Below, piece by piece: positions 43,972-53,600 of a stretch of 63,479 nt of DNA. Source of the DNA: Planctomycetaceae bacterium (GTDB taxonomy: Bacteria > Planctomycetota > Planctomycetia > Pirellulales > Thermoguttaceae). The notes below the pieces were generated by a model. It worked only from the letters and a program-made list of their open reading frames with translations. It was not told where the DNA came from and made no database searches. Numbering within the stretch: the first letter of the stretch is position 1; every line of letters begins with the position of its first letter. The position numbers and the translations under genes were made by a program. The stretch lies in contig SFIW01000010.1 in the NCBI GenBank assembly GCA_004556055.1, positions 1 to 63,479 on the forward strand. The letters run 5' to 3'.

Positions 43972-45066
43972 ATGGACTCCTATTTCATTACGGGAGCGAC
44001 AGGTTTTATCGGCTGCGCGTTGGCGCGGCGCTTGGCGGAATCGGGCGCCAGGGTTCGGTGTTTGGCGCGACCTAATTCGAACCGCGAACGCCTGAAGAAT
44101 TTCAACGTGGAGTTTGTCGAGGGGGATCTCGACGATATGAACGCGTTGGCGAAGGGCGTCGAGGGAGTTCAGGGCGTCTTTCATCTCGCAGGGCTCACCC
44201 GCGAGATGAAGTCGGGGGATTTCATGCGCGTCAACTGCGGGGGAACCTTGAATCTGGCGCAGATTTGCGCCAGAGCGCTGCGTCGACCCGTCATGGTGAC
44301 CGTTTCGTCCCTCGCGGGAGCGGGCGTCGGCGTGAAGGCGGACGCGCTCAGCGGAGAAACGCAGGAGCGGATTTACGAGGGAAAACGTCGGCGCCGAGAG
44401 ACGGACGCGCCCCGACCGATTTCCCCATACGGACGCAGTAAATTCGCCGCCGAGAACAACCTACAGCAGCTCGCCAACGAACTTCCGATCACCGTCGTGA
44501 GGCCCCCGTACGTCTTTGGCGAAGGGGACGTCGCGTCGCGTCAGCTCTACGTCATGGCGAAGAAACGCGGAAATTTTGTTATTCCCGGTTGGCGCGATCG
44601 ACACTACTCCTTCGTCTACGTCGAGGATCTTGTCGACGTCTTGATCGCCGCGATGCGCCAGGGGGAACGCCTGACGACGACGAGTTTGACTCCCGTCGCC
44701 GATCCGCGTTCCGCTACTCCCGTCTGTTCCGGCAAGGGAATCTACTTTGCGACCGCTCCCGATCCGATCCTCTTCTCCGAATACGGCAAAATCGTCGGAC
44801 GCGCTTTCGGACGCAAAGGCGCGCGCGTCTTTCGCGTTCCTCCCGTCGGAGTTCTCGGCGCCGGGGTCGTCGGAGAAGTCCGAAAAGCGTGGTTCAAGTC
44901 GGCCCCTGCGGTCGATTTGAACAAGGCGGTCGAAGCTCTTAGCGGCCCGTGGATTTGTTCCGCCGCCAAGACTGAGAAGGAGTTGGGCGTCGCTATTTCA
45001 CCCGATCTCGAATCGAAGTTTCGACGCGTCGCCCTATGGTATGAAAATCAAGGGTGGTTGAACTGA
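43972..45066 (+). CDS. NAD-dependent epimerase/dehydratase (extended SDR)
   Basis: A 364-residue extended short-chain dehydrogenase. The NAD motif GATGFIG (8-14) and the active site YGRSK (near 156) are intact; VSSLAGAG provides the Ser before the Tyr. The C-terminal part binds the substrate. Family members act on UDP- or dTDP-sugars, dihydroflavonols or sterols; substrate here is open. It lies between the thioesterase and the BMC shell gene with short gaps. Confidence 0.85.
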   Translation: MDSYFITGATGFIGCALARRLAESGARVRCLARPNSNRERLKNFNVEFVEGDLDDMNALAKGVEGVQGVFHLAGLTREMKSGDFMRVNCGGTLNLAQICARALRRPVMVTVSSLAGAGVGVKADALSGETQERIYEGKRRRRETDAPRPISPYGRSKFAAENNLQQLANELPITVVRPPYVFGEGDVASRQLYVMAKKRGNFVIPGWRDRHYSFVYVEDLVDVLIAAMRQGERLTTTSLTPVADPRSATPVCSGKGIYFATAPDPILFSEYGKIVGRAFGRKGARVFRVPPVGVLGAGVVGEVRKAWFKSAPAVDLNKAVEALSGPWICSAAKTEKELGVAISPDLESKFRRVALWYENQGWLN

Positions 45067-45111
45067 CGCCAACGCGAGCGTCAACCTAATTCACTAAGGA
45101 GATTAATCGAT

Positions 45112-45669
45112 ATGTCCGCGAACGTTTCCGCCGGAACGGTGGAGCTCACGAGCGTCGCCGCCGGTTACGAAGTCCTCGACGCGCTTATTAAAGCCGCCGA
45201 CGTCGTCGTGCTCCAAGCTCGACACGTCTGTTCCGGGAAATTTTTCATCGTCTACTCGGGGAAGATCGCCGACGTCGAGACCGCGATGCAGACCGCGCGA
45301 AAGGTCGGCGGCGAGTTTGTCGAAGACTATCTCACCGTCGCTAACGCGCACCCCGGTCTTTTTCCCGCGATGGCGCAAACGGTCGCGCTTCCCCCCGGCA
45401 AGCTCATGTCTCTGGGCGTCGTCGAGACGAAGACCGCTTCCTCCGCCCTCGTCGCCGCTGACGCCGCCGCGAAAGCCGCCGACGTCGTACTCCTCAAAAT
45501 CGTCTCCGCAACAATGCTCGGCGGAAAGGGATACTTTACTATGACGGGATCCGTCGCAAGCGTCGAGACCGCGATCGAAGCCGCCCGCGCCTCCCTTGAT
45601 TCGCGAGGGACTTTCGTCAACTCCTCTCTACTCCCTAACCCGCCACGAGAGCTCTTCCAAGAAATCTGA
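45112..45669 (+). CDS. PduT-like double-BMC-domain microcompartment shell protein
   Basis: A 185-residue protein of two tandem BMC domains (about 4-90 and 97-180), the BMC-T trimer type. The first pore region is RHVCSGKFF with C40, closely matching PduT, whose Cys38 binds a [4Fe-4S] cluster in the trimer centre; the second is SATMLGGKGYF. The ending RELFQEI parallels PduT's tail. Such proteins form facets of polyhedral bacterial organelles and may pass electrons across the shell. No BMC-H, pentamer (BMC-P) or cargo enzyme gene is beside it. A second shell locus elsewhere, or an orphan role, must be assumed. AAGGAG lies upstream. Confidence 0.92.
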   Translation: MSANVSAGTVELTSVAAGYEVLDALIKAADVVVLQARHVCSGKFFIVYSGKIADVETAMQTARKVGGEFVEDYLTVANAHPGLFPAMAQTVALPPGKLMSLGVVETKTASSALVAADAAAKAADVVLLKIVSATMLGGKGYFTMTGSVASVETAIEAARASLDSRGTFVNSSLLPNPPRELFQEI

Positions 45670-45696
45670 TCCCGCCTTACGAAGGAATTTCGCGTT

Positions 45697-46728
45697 ATGA
45701 AAATCGTCGTCGTTGGTTCCCAAGGCACGTTGGGACGCGAGTTAGCTAAGAGTTGGAACGATCCGCGCGTGAATCGTCGCGTCGCGGAGAATCTCGGCGC
45801 GAACGAGGATACGCGCAAAGACGAGATCATACCCCTCGGTCTGCCCGATTTCGACGTCTGTTCAAGACTTATCGCCGTCGACACGATCGTCGGTTTTCGA
45901 CCCGACGTCGTCGTCAACGCCTCGGGCGTCAACCTGATCGACTGGCTCGAATCGCGACCCAACACGGCGCGGACGATTCACGAGCACGGCCCCGCGAATA
46001 TCCGCGAAGCGGCGCGGCGTACCGGCGCCCTCTTCGTTCAGTTCGGGTGCGGCGAGATCTTCTATCGATCGAGGCTTGAGCCCGGCGTCAAGGACGCGCG
46101 CGAACGCGAGACGACCCCTGAGCGCGCGCGGCTCGCCGTCGAGCATTTCGCCGACCCCGCCTCCCTCGATTGGCCGATCGATCCGAACGCCGAAGGCTTT
46201 GACGAAACGACGATCCCTAACCCCGCGAGCGTCTACGCGAAAACGAAGCTCGAAAGCGAGCGCGTCGCCGCAGAGGCGCCGAAGTCGTTGATCCTTCGCT
46301 TTTCGTCGCTCTTTGGCGAAACGACCGAATATTCGAGCGGCAATCTCGTCGCGTCTCTCCTCAAAGCGTTCTGCCGAGCGCGACGCGTCAGCGCGATCAA
46401 CGATTGCGTTATGGAGCCTCTATGGGCGGTCGACGTTCTCTGCGCGCTCAAAACGCTCCTGCGCGTTGAAGCGAGAGGGCTTGTCCATCTCGCAGCCGGC
46501 TCCCGTGCGACTCCTGAAGACGTCGCGCGCGAGCTCCTCGAAGCGTCGGGTCTGCGCGGGCGCGAAATCGTCGGCGTGCCAATGAAGGAATACGGCGTTT
46601 CGGCTCCACATTCGGTCTTTACTCTCCTAAAATCTCAGCGCGCCCAAGAGTGGAGCGACGTCTATCGCATACCCGATTGGCGACGCGCCGTCCGCGATTT
46701 CCTCGACTGGCGCCAAGCCCAGTTTTGA
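45697..46728 (+). CDS. RmlD-like dTDP-4-dehydrorhamnose reductase / SDR sugar epimerase
   Basis: A 343-residue extended SDR. The N-terminal GSQGTLGREL is the RmlD-type nucleotide motif, VVNASGVNLIDW and SVYAKTKLESE (Tyr-x3-Lys) form the active site. Length and the NAxGVN motif resemble RmlD or MAT2B-type proteins, which reduce or bind dTDP-4-keto-rhamnose. No rmlA/B/C are present. Its ATG follows the BMC gene by 27 bases with AAGGAA upstream. Confidence 0.75.
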   Translation: MKIVVVGSQGTLGRELAKSWNDPRVNRRVAENLGANEDTRKDEIIPLGLPDFDVCSRLIAVDTIVGFRPDVVVNASGVNLIDWLESRPNTARTIHEHGPANIREAARRTGALFVQFGCGEIFYRSRLEPGVKDARERETTPERARLAVEHFADPASLDWPIDPNAEGFDETTIPNPASVYAKTKLESERVAAEAPKSLILRFSSLFGETTEYSSGNLVASLLKAFCRARRVSAINDCVMEPLWAVDVLCALKTLLRVEARGLVHLAAGSRATPEDVARELLEASGLRGREIVGVPMKEYGVSAPHSVFTLLKSQRAQEWSDVYRIPDWRRAVRDFLDWRQAQF

Positions 46729-46764
46729 GACGGCGCCGCTATGGCGCAGAAGGGAAGGAAGGAT

Positions 46765-47391
46765 ATGCTCGTCCACATTATTCAAAAAAACGGCGTGAAG
46801 ACTCCCGTTGAGATCGAGTTCCTCGAACGACTAGCGCGCGAAGGGCGCCTTGATCCCGACGTGATCCTCGAAATCGACGGCGAACGACTCGAAGCGTGGC
46901 GTTTCAAGCCCCTGGAAGAGATCTACCGCGAACGCAACGCGCTCCCAGAAACGCGCGTGGTTATTCCCGCCCCCCCGCGCGTCGATCTCCCCCCAGAGGA
47001 AGTCCCGGTTCCCAAGAAAGCGCCTACCGCCGCGGCGGAGGATCCCCTTGAGCTTATCGCCGCGCGTCGCGTTGACTCCGTTTTCGATCGCGCCGATAAA
47101 AAAGAGCGCGTCGCTCTCAACCGCCTAGCCGTCGTCGGCGCCGCGCTCTTCTTCGTCGCCCTCTTATTCAAGATTGTCGCTGCCGCGTTAGGACAGGCTC
47201 CTGCCTCCGAGATCTTCGACTCCTGCGTCTCGATCCTCTTCTTCTTCCTGGCGATCGCCCTCTACCGCGCCGCGCGCGCCCTTGTTCGCGCAAACGCTAC
47301 CCTGCGCGAAACTCAGACGCTCCGCGCTACTCGCCGTCAGGACGACGACTCCGAGGAAGACCCTGATTCCGACGACGCGGATCGTTCCTGA
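46765..47391 (+). CDS. Two-TM membrane protein with GYF-like N-terminal domain
   Basis: About 208 residues. Residues 1-55 (VHIIQKNGVKTPVEIEFLER, then DPDVILEIDGERLEAWRF) look like a GYF_2-type or similar small domain. A Pro/Glu-rich linker follows, then two transmembrane helices (about 120-140 and 150-172) and an acidic tail. The start at 46765 is chosen for GGGAAGG upstream; ATG at 46741 has no ribosome binding site. It ends 45 bases before the HzsA-related gene. Function unknown; it may tether exported or cytosolic partners. Confidence 0.6.
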   Translation: MLVHIIQKNGVKTPVEIEFLERLAREGRLDPDVILEIDGERLEAWRFKPLEEIYRERNALPETRVVIPAPPRVDLPPEEVPVPKKAPTAAAEDPLELIAARRVDSVFDRADKKERVALNRLAVVGAALFFVALLFKIVAAALGQAPASEIFDSCVSILFFFLAIALYRAARALVRANATLRETQTLRATRRQDDDSEEDPDSDDADRS

Positions 47392-47436
47392 TTCTTCTGT
47401 ATTCTTCGACTCCGACTTTCCGACAAGGGCGTTCTG

Positions 47437-50400
47437 ATGACGACTCCGCGTCCCTCATTCCTCGTCTCGTTCGCGGTCTGCTTGGCCGTTTTTTCATTCG
47501 CGACGCTTCCCCTTTGCGCTTCCTTTGACGAATGGACATTCGACTCCGACGTCTTCAACGCGCGTCTACGCGTCGATTGGCGCGCTCAAGACGCGGCGCG
47601 CGTTCCTGAAGCGACCACGCGCGCCCTCGCCGAACTTGCGCTGCGCGACTGCGCCGACGTCGATTCCGACCTTTCCCCCGACTCCGAACTTGACGCGTTG
47701 AACCTGCGCCGCGACGAACTCGCTCGGCGCGACGCCGACGATTCCGACTGGGACGCCCTCTATTACGACGCGTGCGCTCTGCGCCGCAAGGCGCGACTCG
47801 CCGATATGCGCGAAATCGCCCCCGCTTTCGTCTACGTCAAACATTACGTCCTCGGCGCAACGCATTACGCGTATACCGAGGATATTTCCGACGAACCCTA
47901 TTTCGACACGAGCGTCAATCGCCAACCGGGGGGCGCCCTCTGCTTGGCGACGCTCGGCGACGACGGAACGATTCGCCATGAAGTCTTGGTCGAGACCCCC
48001 TCGGGGACGATTCGCGATCCGGAGGTTTCATGGGACGCGAAGGAGATCGTCTTTTCGATGCGCGACGATTTCCTCAAGGACGATTTTCACCTCTACGTCT
48101 ACAATCTTGAGACGCGCGAAACGCGACAGATCACCTTCGGACTCGGCGTCGCGGATATCGAGCCCGCGTGGACTCCCGACGGCGGGATCGTCTTCGTCTC
48201 GACGCGCTGCGTTCAGAATATCGACTGCTGGTGGACGTTCGCGTCGAATCTCTACGCATGCGACGCGCAAGGGCGCTTTCTCCGACGCCTCGGGATGGAT
48301 CAGGTCTCCGTCAACTATCCCAAGACGCTCGACGACGGGCGCGTCGTCTATACCCGGTGGGAATATAACGACCGCGGGCACGTCTACACGCAGCCCCTCT
48401 TTCAGATGAATCCCGACGGAACGGCGCAGACTGAATATTACGGGAACAATTCCTATTTTCCGACGTCGATCTTGCATGCTCGCGGAATTCCGGGGAGCGA
48501 TTCGGTCGTCGGGATCCTCGCGGGGCATCACACGTATCAGCAAGGAAAATTGGCGACGATCGATCGCGCGCAGGGGAATCAGGGGAACGCGGGGATTCGC
48601 TTCGTCGCGCCGGGCCGTCCTCAGCCGCAAGAAGTGGTCGTCGACCGTTACGGACAGGAAGGGGAGCTCTTCGCGTATCCGTACGCGCTCGACTCCGACA
48701 ACCTACTCGTCGCGTATCTCCCTGAGGGGAGTCAGGATCGGACGTATAAAATTCCCTTTGGCGTGTATTGGTTCGATCTCGACGCGCGGCGCGAACTCCT
48801 CGCCTTCGATCCCGCGATAAGCTCCCTCCAGCCCGCGCCGTTATGGGAGCGCGACGTTCCGACGACGCGTCCCTCGCAGATCGACTGGAATAAAGACTCG
48901 GGATACTTCTACGTGCAGGACGTCTACGAAGGGCCGGGGTTGCAAGGCGTCGCGAGGGGAGAGGTGAAGAAACTCCGAGTCGTCGAGCTCCTATACCGAC
49001 CTTTCAGCGCCGGATGGAACTGGTGTTGGGGAGAAGCGGGAGAGTCGCTCGTCTCGGGCCCCTGTTCGATCGGAAACGGTTCTTGGGACGCGAAGCGCGT
49101 TCTGGGGGAGGTTCCCGTCGAAGAGGACGGCTCCGCCTTCTTTGAAGTTCCCGCGATGACGCCCGTCTATTTTCAGCTCCTCGACTCCAACGGCGACGTC
49201 GTCCAGACAATGCGAAGCTGGTCGACGCTTCAGCCCGGCGAGACGTTCGCATGCGTCGGATGCCACGAGTCGAAGAGCTCCGTAATCGCCAACGCCGCGA
49301 CTCTCGACTCCGCGACGACGATCGCCATGAAAAAGGGGCCCGCTCCCCTCCAAAAAGTCCTCGATCCCCCTGCGGGATTCATGCGCGGCGCGGGCTTCGA
49401 TTTCGTTCGCGACGTCCAGCCGATCCTCGACCGACGCTGCGTCGCGTGCCATACCGGAGACGACGGAGCGCCCTTCTCCCTCAAAGGGAACGAAGAGTCG
49501 CCCCCGGTAGAAGAACGACAAGAAATCTACGCCGTCGAAAAGAGGCGCTTTACCGTCTCTTACCTGAACCTGACGCAAAACGGACGCCATGAGGGAAAAT
49601 GGGTTCGATGGCTCGGCGTCCAAGATCGTCCGGAGATGACGCCGCCGCGAAGTCACGGCGCTGTCGACAGCCCGTTGATCGCGCTTTTCCGCGCTCCCGA
49701 CGGATGCGTCGCAGGACAGGACGAAGCGCATCGAAACGTCGAGATTACCCCCGAGGAGTTGAAGATTATCGCGATGTGGATCGACCTGCTCGTTCCGTTT
49801 TGCGGGGACTATTACGCGCACAACAGGTGGAGCGACGGGGATCGGGCGTACTATCGCTATTACAAGGAGAAGCGCGACCGAAGCGCGGCGATCGTCGACG
49901 CGCACCAGCGCCTGAGACGCGACGCGAGCGCGTCGGGAATCCTACCCGCGCCGAGCGATTTCCCGCAACTTGAATTCGGCGGGCTCGAAGATCGCAAGCG
50001 ATTCGTCAACGCGACGCTCCAATGGCGCGCCCCGTCGATCCTCAACGCGACCGGCGTCGAAAACGTTTACCGAAACGTCGCTCTTAATCCCGACGACGCG
50101 CAGGCCTTCGACAGAATGGATCTCAAGTCGTATCCGCACGCTTCTTCCAATAGCGAATTCGCGTTCGCCGACGTCAACGCCGCAAAGAACGCGATCGACG
50201 GCGTTCAAGCCGACCCCGAGGATGGGGAGAACGTCGACGTCAACGCGTGGGTTCCGAATCTTCGCGACGATCTTTTCCTCTGCGTTGAGTTCGGCTGCGA
50301 CGTCGAGATCGACAAATGCGTGATCTCCCTCCGCGCCGACCCTCAAAATCCCGACGATCCCGCCTCGTTCTGGGAGAAGGGAACCCTCCGCTTTTCCGAC

Positions 50401-50568
50401 GGATCGACGCTGGAGCTCGACTTCGAGCCGATGTCCGCGCCGCAGACCTTCTCTTTTGAGAAAAAGCGCGTCTCGTACGTCGTTCTTGAAAAGCTCCGAT
50501 CGTCGCAACCCTTGAAAATCCGCGGCGTGACGGAACTTGAGTTCTGGGGCGTCGTCTCCGAGGAATAG
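47437..50568 (+). CDS. HzsA-related secreted diheme c-type cytochrome with beta-propeller and discoidin-like domains
   Basis: A 1043-residue exported protein: signal peptide (1-28, cut after LPLCA), then a propeller-like middle region with repeated beta motifs (KHYVLGATHYAYTED, DGRVVYTRWEYNDRG, GHHTYQQGKL) as in hydrazine synthase alpha. Two c-type heme motifs follow: CVGCH at 606-610 and CVACH at 668-672. The C-terminal part (about 905-1043) resembles an F5/8 (discoidin) carbohydrate-binding domain (NAIDG, LFLCVEFGCDVEIDKCVI). Hydrazine synthase alpha has the propeller and heme plan but not this C-terminus. The relatives in non-anammox planctomycetes are described only as HzsA-related, and the activity is unknown. 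It ends the packed run from 42.8 kb. Confidence 0.88.
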   Translation: MTTPRPSFLVSFAVCLAVFSFATLPLCASFDEWTFDSDVFNARLRVDWRAQDAARVPEATTRALAELALRDCADVDSDLSPDSELDALNLRRDELARRDADDSDWDALYYDACALRRKARLADMREIAPAFVYVKHYVLGATHYAYTEDISDEPYFDTSVNRQPGGALCLATLGDDGTIRHEVLVETPSGTIRDPEVSWDAKEIVFSMRDDFLKDDFHLYVYNLETRETRQITFGLGVADIEPAWTPDGGIVFVSTRCVQNIDCWWTFASNLYACDAQGRFLRRLGMDQVSVNYPKTLDDGRVVYTRWEYNDRGHVYTQPLFQMNPDGTAQTEYYGNNSYFPTSILHARGIPGSDSVVGILAGHHTYQQGKLATIDRAQGNQGNAGIRFVAPGRPQPQEVVVDRYGQEGELFAYPYALDSDNLLVAYLPEGSQDRTYKIPFGVYWFDLDARRELLAFDPAISSLQPAPLWERDVPTTRPSQIDWNKDSGYFYVQDVYEGPGLQGVARGEVKKLRVVELLYRPFSAGWNWCWGEAGESLVSGPCSIGNGSWDAKRVLGEVPVEEDGSAFFEVPAMTPVYFQLLDSNGDVVQTMRSWSTLQPGETFACVGCHESKSSVIANAATLDSATTIAMKKGPAPLQKVLDPPAGFMRGAGFDFVRDVQPILDRRCVACHTGDDGAPFSLKGNEESPPVEERQEIYAVEKRRFTVSYLNLTQNGRHEGKWVRWLGVQDRPEMTPPRSHGAVDSPLIALFRAPDGCVAGQDEAHRNVEITPEELKIIAMWIDLLVPFCGDYYAHNRWSDGDRAYYRYYKEKRDRSAAIVDAHQRLRRDASASGILPAPSDFPQLEFGGLEDRKRFVNATLQWRAPSILNATGVENVYRNVALNPDDAQAFDRMDLKSYPHASSNSEFAFADVNAAKNAIDGVQADPEDGENVDVNAWVPNLRDDLFLCVEFGCDVEIDKCVISLRADPQNPDDPASFWEKGTLRFSDGSTLELDFEPMSAPQTFSFEKKRVSYVVLEKLRSSQPLKIRGVTELEFWGVVSEE

Positions 50569-50580
50569 GCGGGCGCGCTC

Positions 50581-50609
50581 TTGACAGCCCCCCTCGCGTT
50601 TGATATAAA
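50581..50609 (+). promoter_or_regulatory. Consensus-like promoter for the second HzsA-related gene
   Basis: TTGACA (50581-50586), 17-base spacer, TATAAA (50604-50609), about 55 bases before the start. It allows the second copy to be expressed apart from the first. Confidence 0.85.
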
Positions 50610-50662
50610 GACGCGTTAGTGGTTTAAGAAGCGCGTCGTCTACGACGCTGAAAGATGGTGAT

Positions 50663-53600
50663 ATGAAACAGAAGAAAATGAAACGACTCGCTGTCGTCGC
50701 GTGCGCGATTCTTGCCGTATGCGCTTGGCGCTCTTTCCGCGCCGACGCAGCGTACGACGACTGGAAATTCGACCAAGCTAAATTTGAAGAACGCCTCGGG
50801 TACGACTGGCTCTTACAAGACGGCCTCTCTTCCGAACGATGTTTTCGCAGTTCGCGCGACGCGGAGGCGGAAAGAGTAGTGATCGACGCGATCCTCAAAG
50901 GACTGGAAACGGATGAAAACGCCGACTCGTACGGCGAAGAGTTTGTCTACGCGGCGTCCCTCGACGCGAACGCCCCGGAATTCGACGGCTCGAAAGTCGA
51001 CGCGTCGACCGAAGGCGTCGAGGCGCTTCGAAGCCGTTTCGAAGAACTTGTCGCGGATAATAAGCCCGCCGTCGATCCGCAGTGGCGCGAATTATACTTC
51101 GACGTCTGCCGCGTACGCCGCGCGCGACGGCTCGCCGACGCCGCCGAAATCGCTCCCTCTTTCGTCTACACGAAGCACTACGTCATTGGCGCGAGCCACT
51201 ACGCATACACGGAAGACGTCACCGACGAATGGTATAAGGACTACAGCTGCAATCGTCAGCCAGGCGGTCAGCTTATCCGCGCCGATTTCGCCCCAGACGG
51301 GTCGATTCGCAACGAAATCCTCGTCGAGACCCCCCGCGGAACTCTGCGCGATCCCGACGTCTCATGGGACGGCGAACGCGTCCTCTTTTCCATGCGCAAC
51401 GACTTAGACAAGGACGATTTCCATCTCTACGAATACGACGTCAACTCGAAGAAGACGCGTCAGATTACCTCCGGAAAGGGCGTCGCCGATATCGAGCCGA
51501 TCTATCTCCCCAACGGCGATCTCCTCTTCGGATCGACGCGATGCACGCAGATTACCGACTGCTGGCGCACCGAAGTCTCGAACTTCTACACCTGCGACGA
51601 CCAGGGCCGATTCTTGCGTCGACTTTCCTTCGATCAAGTCACCGTCAATTACCCGAAGCTTCTCGACGACGGGCGCGTCGTCTACACGCGATGGGACTAC
51701 AACGACCGAGGGCAAATCTATCCTCAGCCCCTCTTCCAGATGTATCCTGACGGCACGGCTCAGACTGAATTTTACGGGAACAACTCGTACTTCCCGACGA
51801 CGATCATGCACGCGCGCGGCGTCCCTGGTTCAGACCGCGTTTTGGCGGTCGCCGGAGGACACCACACATACCAGCACGGAAAGTTGATCCTCATCGACCG
51901 CGCTAACGGAAACCAAGAGAACGAAGGATGCGTCTTAGTCGCGCCGATTCGCGAGACCCCTGCCGACAGGATCGATCAATACGGTCAGGAAGACGAGCTA
52001 TTCGCGTATCCCTTGCCCCTCGACGAATCGACCCTTCTGTGCGCGTACACCCCTAATCAAGGGCGCATGAACGCGTGGAATTACTTCATCCCGTTCGGAA
52101 TTTACTGGTTCAACTACGACGGCGAACGCGAACTTCTCGCGTACGACCCCGCGATTAGTTGCGGTCAGCCGATCCTCCTCGCCGAGCGCGACAAGCCCGT
52201 CTTGCGACCGTCGCAAGTCGATCTGAACAAGACGACGGGAAAATATTACGTGCAGGATGTTTACGAAGGGCCGGGGCTTAAAGGAATCGAACGCGGCGTC
52301 GTCAAGGCGCTGCGCGTCGTCGCCCTCGAATTCCGCGTCTCCGATATTCGCGGAAACGGAAACGGCGGCCCTGCGGGGGGCGCGCTGAGCTCGATGCCCC
52401 CTGCGGTCACGAACGGTTCGTGGGACGTCAAACACGTTTTGGGAGAAGTCCCCGTCGAAGAGGATGGTTCAGCCTATTTCGAAGTCCCCGCGCGAACCCC
52501 CGTCTACTTCCAGCTCCTCGACGCCAACGGCGACGTCGTGCAGACGATGCGCAGCTGGTCGACTCTCCAACCTGGTGAAACATTCGCCTGCGTCGGCTGT
52601 CATGAGCCGAAGGGCTCCGTGATCGCCAACGCGGTCGCCAACGACGGCGCGACGACGATCGCCCTCAAAAAAGGCGTCGCCCAGCTCAAGCCCGTCTTGA
52701 ACCCCGGCAAAGGCGCGTACCAGAACGCCGGCTTCAGCTTCCCGCGCGATATTCAGCCGATCCTCGACGCGCATTGCGTTTCATGCCACACCGGCGACGA
52801 GGGCGCTCCCTTCTCCCTCCTTGGGAACGAATCGCAGACCCCAATGGGCGTCGACGAGAACAACCGCGCAGGACGACGCTTCAGCGAAGCGTACCTGAAC
52901 CTGACGAACTACGGAAACCACGAAGGACCATGGATCGACTGGCTCGGAATTCAAGAGGGCCCCGAGCTCCTTCCCCCTTATAAAGAAGGCGCGTTCAAGA
53001 GCAAGCTCGTTACGATGTTCCGCAGTCCCGACGGTCAATACGGCGGCCAGGACGAGAACCACCGCAACGTGAAGATCGACGAAGCCTCCGTGAAGCTCCT
53101 TGCGCTATGGATCGATCTCCTCGTGCCGTATTGCGGGGACTACCTCGAAGACAATAACTGGACTCGCGAGGAAAGAGCGCGTTACGCCTACTACTGGACG
53201 AAGCGGCTCATGAACGACGAACTCGACGCCTTCCATATGGAGCTCAAGAGGATCGCGGACGAGAAGAACGATTCTTCGGTCGGGAACGATTCGCGCTGCG
53301 TCTGGTTCGGCGGGATGGAAGATCGCGACCTCTTCTTCTCCTCCTTCGGGGTCGGGCGCAAGACGTCGGTCGCGCGACGCGCCGGCAAGCTCAACGTCTA
53401 CCGCAACGTCGCAGTTAATCCGCGCGACGCGCAGGCGGACGATTACGACGCTCAAATCTTCCCCCACGCGACGTCGAATAGCGAATACGCGTATCTCGAC
53501 GAATTCGCCGCGAAGAACGTCATCGACGGCAAGACGGAGAATCGCGGGCACGGGCCCGACTTCCCGTCGTGGGGGCCGAATCTACGCACTGATCTGTGGC

